The notes under the pieces are model-generated. The model saw nothing but the letters and a program-made list of their open reading frames with translations, had not been told where the DNA came from and did no database searches. The translations under genes were made by a program, and so were the position numbers. DNA of 6,849 nt from Planctomycetales bacterium (GTDB lineage Bacteria > Planctomycetota > Planctomycetia > Isosphaerales > Isosphaeraceae). The stretch's first letter is position 1; each line of letters opens with the position of its first letter. Of this stretch, positions 5,975 through 6,849 are shown one piece after another. Location of the stretch: assembly GCA_027435495.1 (NCBI GenBank), contig DAHZZC010000042.1:1-6849 (forward strand), written 5' to 3'.

Positions 5975-6849
5975 ACCAGAGGATGACCAGCCCGAACCAG
6001 AAGAGGCACGAGATCAATGCGGCGGCCTGCGGCATCCCGCCGAGGATCTCGTAAAGCGTCCCGCGGACCACCATGATGATCGCGCTGAGGACTCGTCCCA
6101 GGTTGAAGCAAACGCTGGCGCCTGTTGCTCGGAGACGAGTCGGGAACAGCTCAGGAAAGTAGATCGCGTATCCGGCGTGCATTCCGAGTACGAAGAAGGC
6201 CATCACGGAGAGCAGGGTCAGTGTCGTTGCGTAGCCGAAGCCGCCGAGATAGGTGAGCGGTGCGAGAATGCCGGCACCGACGTGATAGAAGGCGAAGGCG
6301 CCCCGACGTCCGAGCCGATTGGCGAGCGGCGCGAAGCTTAGTAGCCCGAGCGCGCCGCCTGTGAAGTTCATCAGCAGATAGGCCTTGCTGCCGGCCGATT
6401 GAGCCAATCGATCGTCGGTGTGTGACGACCCGGCCGCGTAGGCGGCCCTGGCCAGTTCGGGTCCCCAGGCAAAGATGCCCCAGTACGTTCCCAGCCCGAC
6501 CGCCGCCAGGCCGAGCCCGAGCAGGGCCCGAGAACGCCAGATCGGATCTCGGAGGAGCTCGGAGGGACCTCCTCGGGCTTCGGTCGACTCGGCCTTCAGG
6601 CTGGTTCGCTCCGGCTCGCGCAGGCTCATCCGAATCCAGAGGACCAGCAGCGCCGGTAGGAGACCAACGAGGAACCCGACACGCCACGAATCAGCCCGCC
6701 CAACGAAGACGAGATCTGTCACCGCGGCCAGGCCGACCCCGATCACACTGGAGGCGTGAAAGATCCCCGATGCCGCTGCGCGGGCTCGGGTCGGGAAGGT
6801 CTCCGCGACGAGGGCCGCCGCGACCGCCCATTCCCCACCGGTCCCGAGC
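5937..6849 (-). CDS. MFS transporter, N-terminus beyond the window
   Basis: About 303 C-terminal residues are visible, open to the window edge. The fragment starts at LGTGGEW and continues with AETFPTRARAAASG, the conserved segment around transmembrane helix 4 of sugar and metabolite:proton symporters. The first three to four helices are therefore missing. A hydrophobic stretch rich in Leu and Gly (about 55-73) precedes a charged cytoplasmic loop (74-106). Six further helices follow from about 107 to 293. Family signatures in the second half are ANRLGRRG (176-183), FPELFPTRLRATG (231-243), the GR at 251-252 and a terminal PETAGRELPE. It imports or exports a small solute across the inner membrane; the overall pattern suits the metabolite:H+ symporter type, but the substrate cannot be told. 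The internal GTG at 6746 is not a start, because conserved transporter sequence continues upstream of it. Confidence 0.92.
   Translation of the reverse strand, partial: LGTGGEWAVAAALVAETFPTRARAAASGIFHASSVIGVGLAAVTDLVFVGRADSWRVGFLVGLLPALLVLWIRMSLREPERTSLKAESTEARGGPSELLRDPIWRSRALLGLGLAAVGLGTYWGIFAWGPELARAAYAAGSSHTDDRLAQSAGSKAYLLMNFTGGALGLLSFAPLANRLGRRGAFAFYHVGAGILAPLTYLGGFGYATTLTLLSVMAFFVLGMHAGYAIYFPELFPTRLRATGASVCFNLGRVLSAIIMVVRGTLYEILGGMPQAAALISCLFWFGLVILWFMPETAGRELPE

Overview
The window looks like GC-rich chromosomal DNA of a planctomycete, probably of the Isosphaera/Gemmata group. The main reason is the large central gene. It encodes an exported protein combining a PPC-like beta domain, a squalene-cyclase-like helical domain, HEAT repeats and two c-type haem motifs, an architecture typical of planctomycetes. 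The organism assignment is inference from architecture and base composition; no rRNA or other marker is present.

Layout. (1) 1-230, minus: the first 76 codons of a gene that leaves the window at the left edge. Its last visible residues look like the start of region 2 of an ECF-type sigma factor. A perfect 21-bp tandem duplication lies inside it. (2) About 249-1594: some 1.3 kb with no gene I can support. It holds an inverted repeat, a hairpin followed by a T-run, and a short frame that faintly resembles the C-terminal end of an IS66-type transposase. (3) 1595-4921, minus: the 1108-residue exported di-haem HEAT protein. (4) 4922-5041: a 120-bp divergent promoter region. (5) 5042-5974, plus: uvsE, a UV damage endonuclease. 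(6) 5937-6849, minus: an MFS transporter lacking its N-terminus because the window ends. It converges on uvsE and the two genes overlap tail to tail by 38 bp.

How the genes relate. There is no multi-gene operon in the window. The di-haem protein and uvsE are divergent and share a short control region. uvsE and the transporter are convergent. The sigma factor gene is on the same strand as the di-haem gene but lies about 1.36 kb downstream of its stop, so co-transcription is unlikely. UvsE acts on DNA in the cytoplasm, the MFS protein sits in the inner membrane and the di-haem protein is exported, so no shared pathway is evident.

The most notable items are the multidomain di-haem protein, the replacement in UvsE of the lysine that is carboxylated in the Thermus enzyme, and the duplicated acidic N-terminal tail of the sigma factor. 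I see no tRNA, rRNA, CRISPR array, complete insertion sequence or recognisable defence system.
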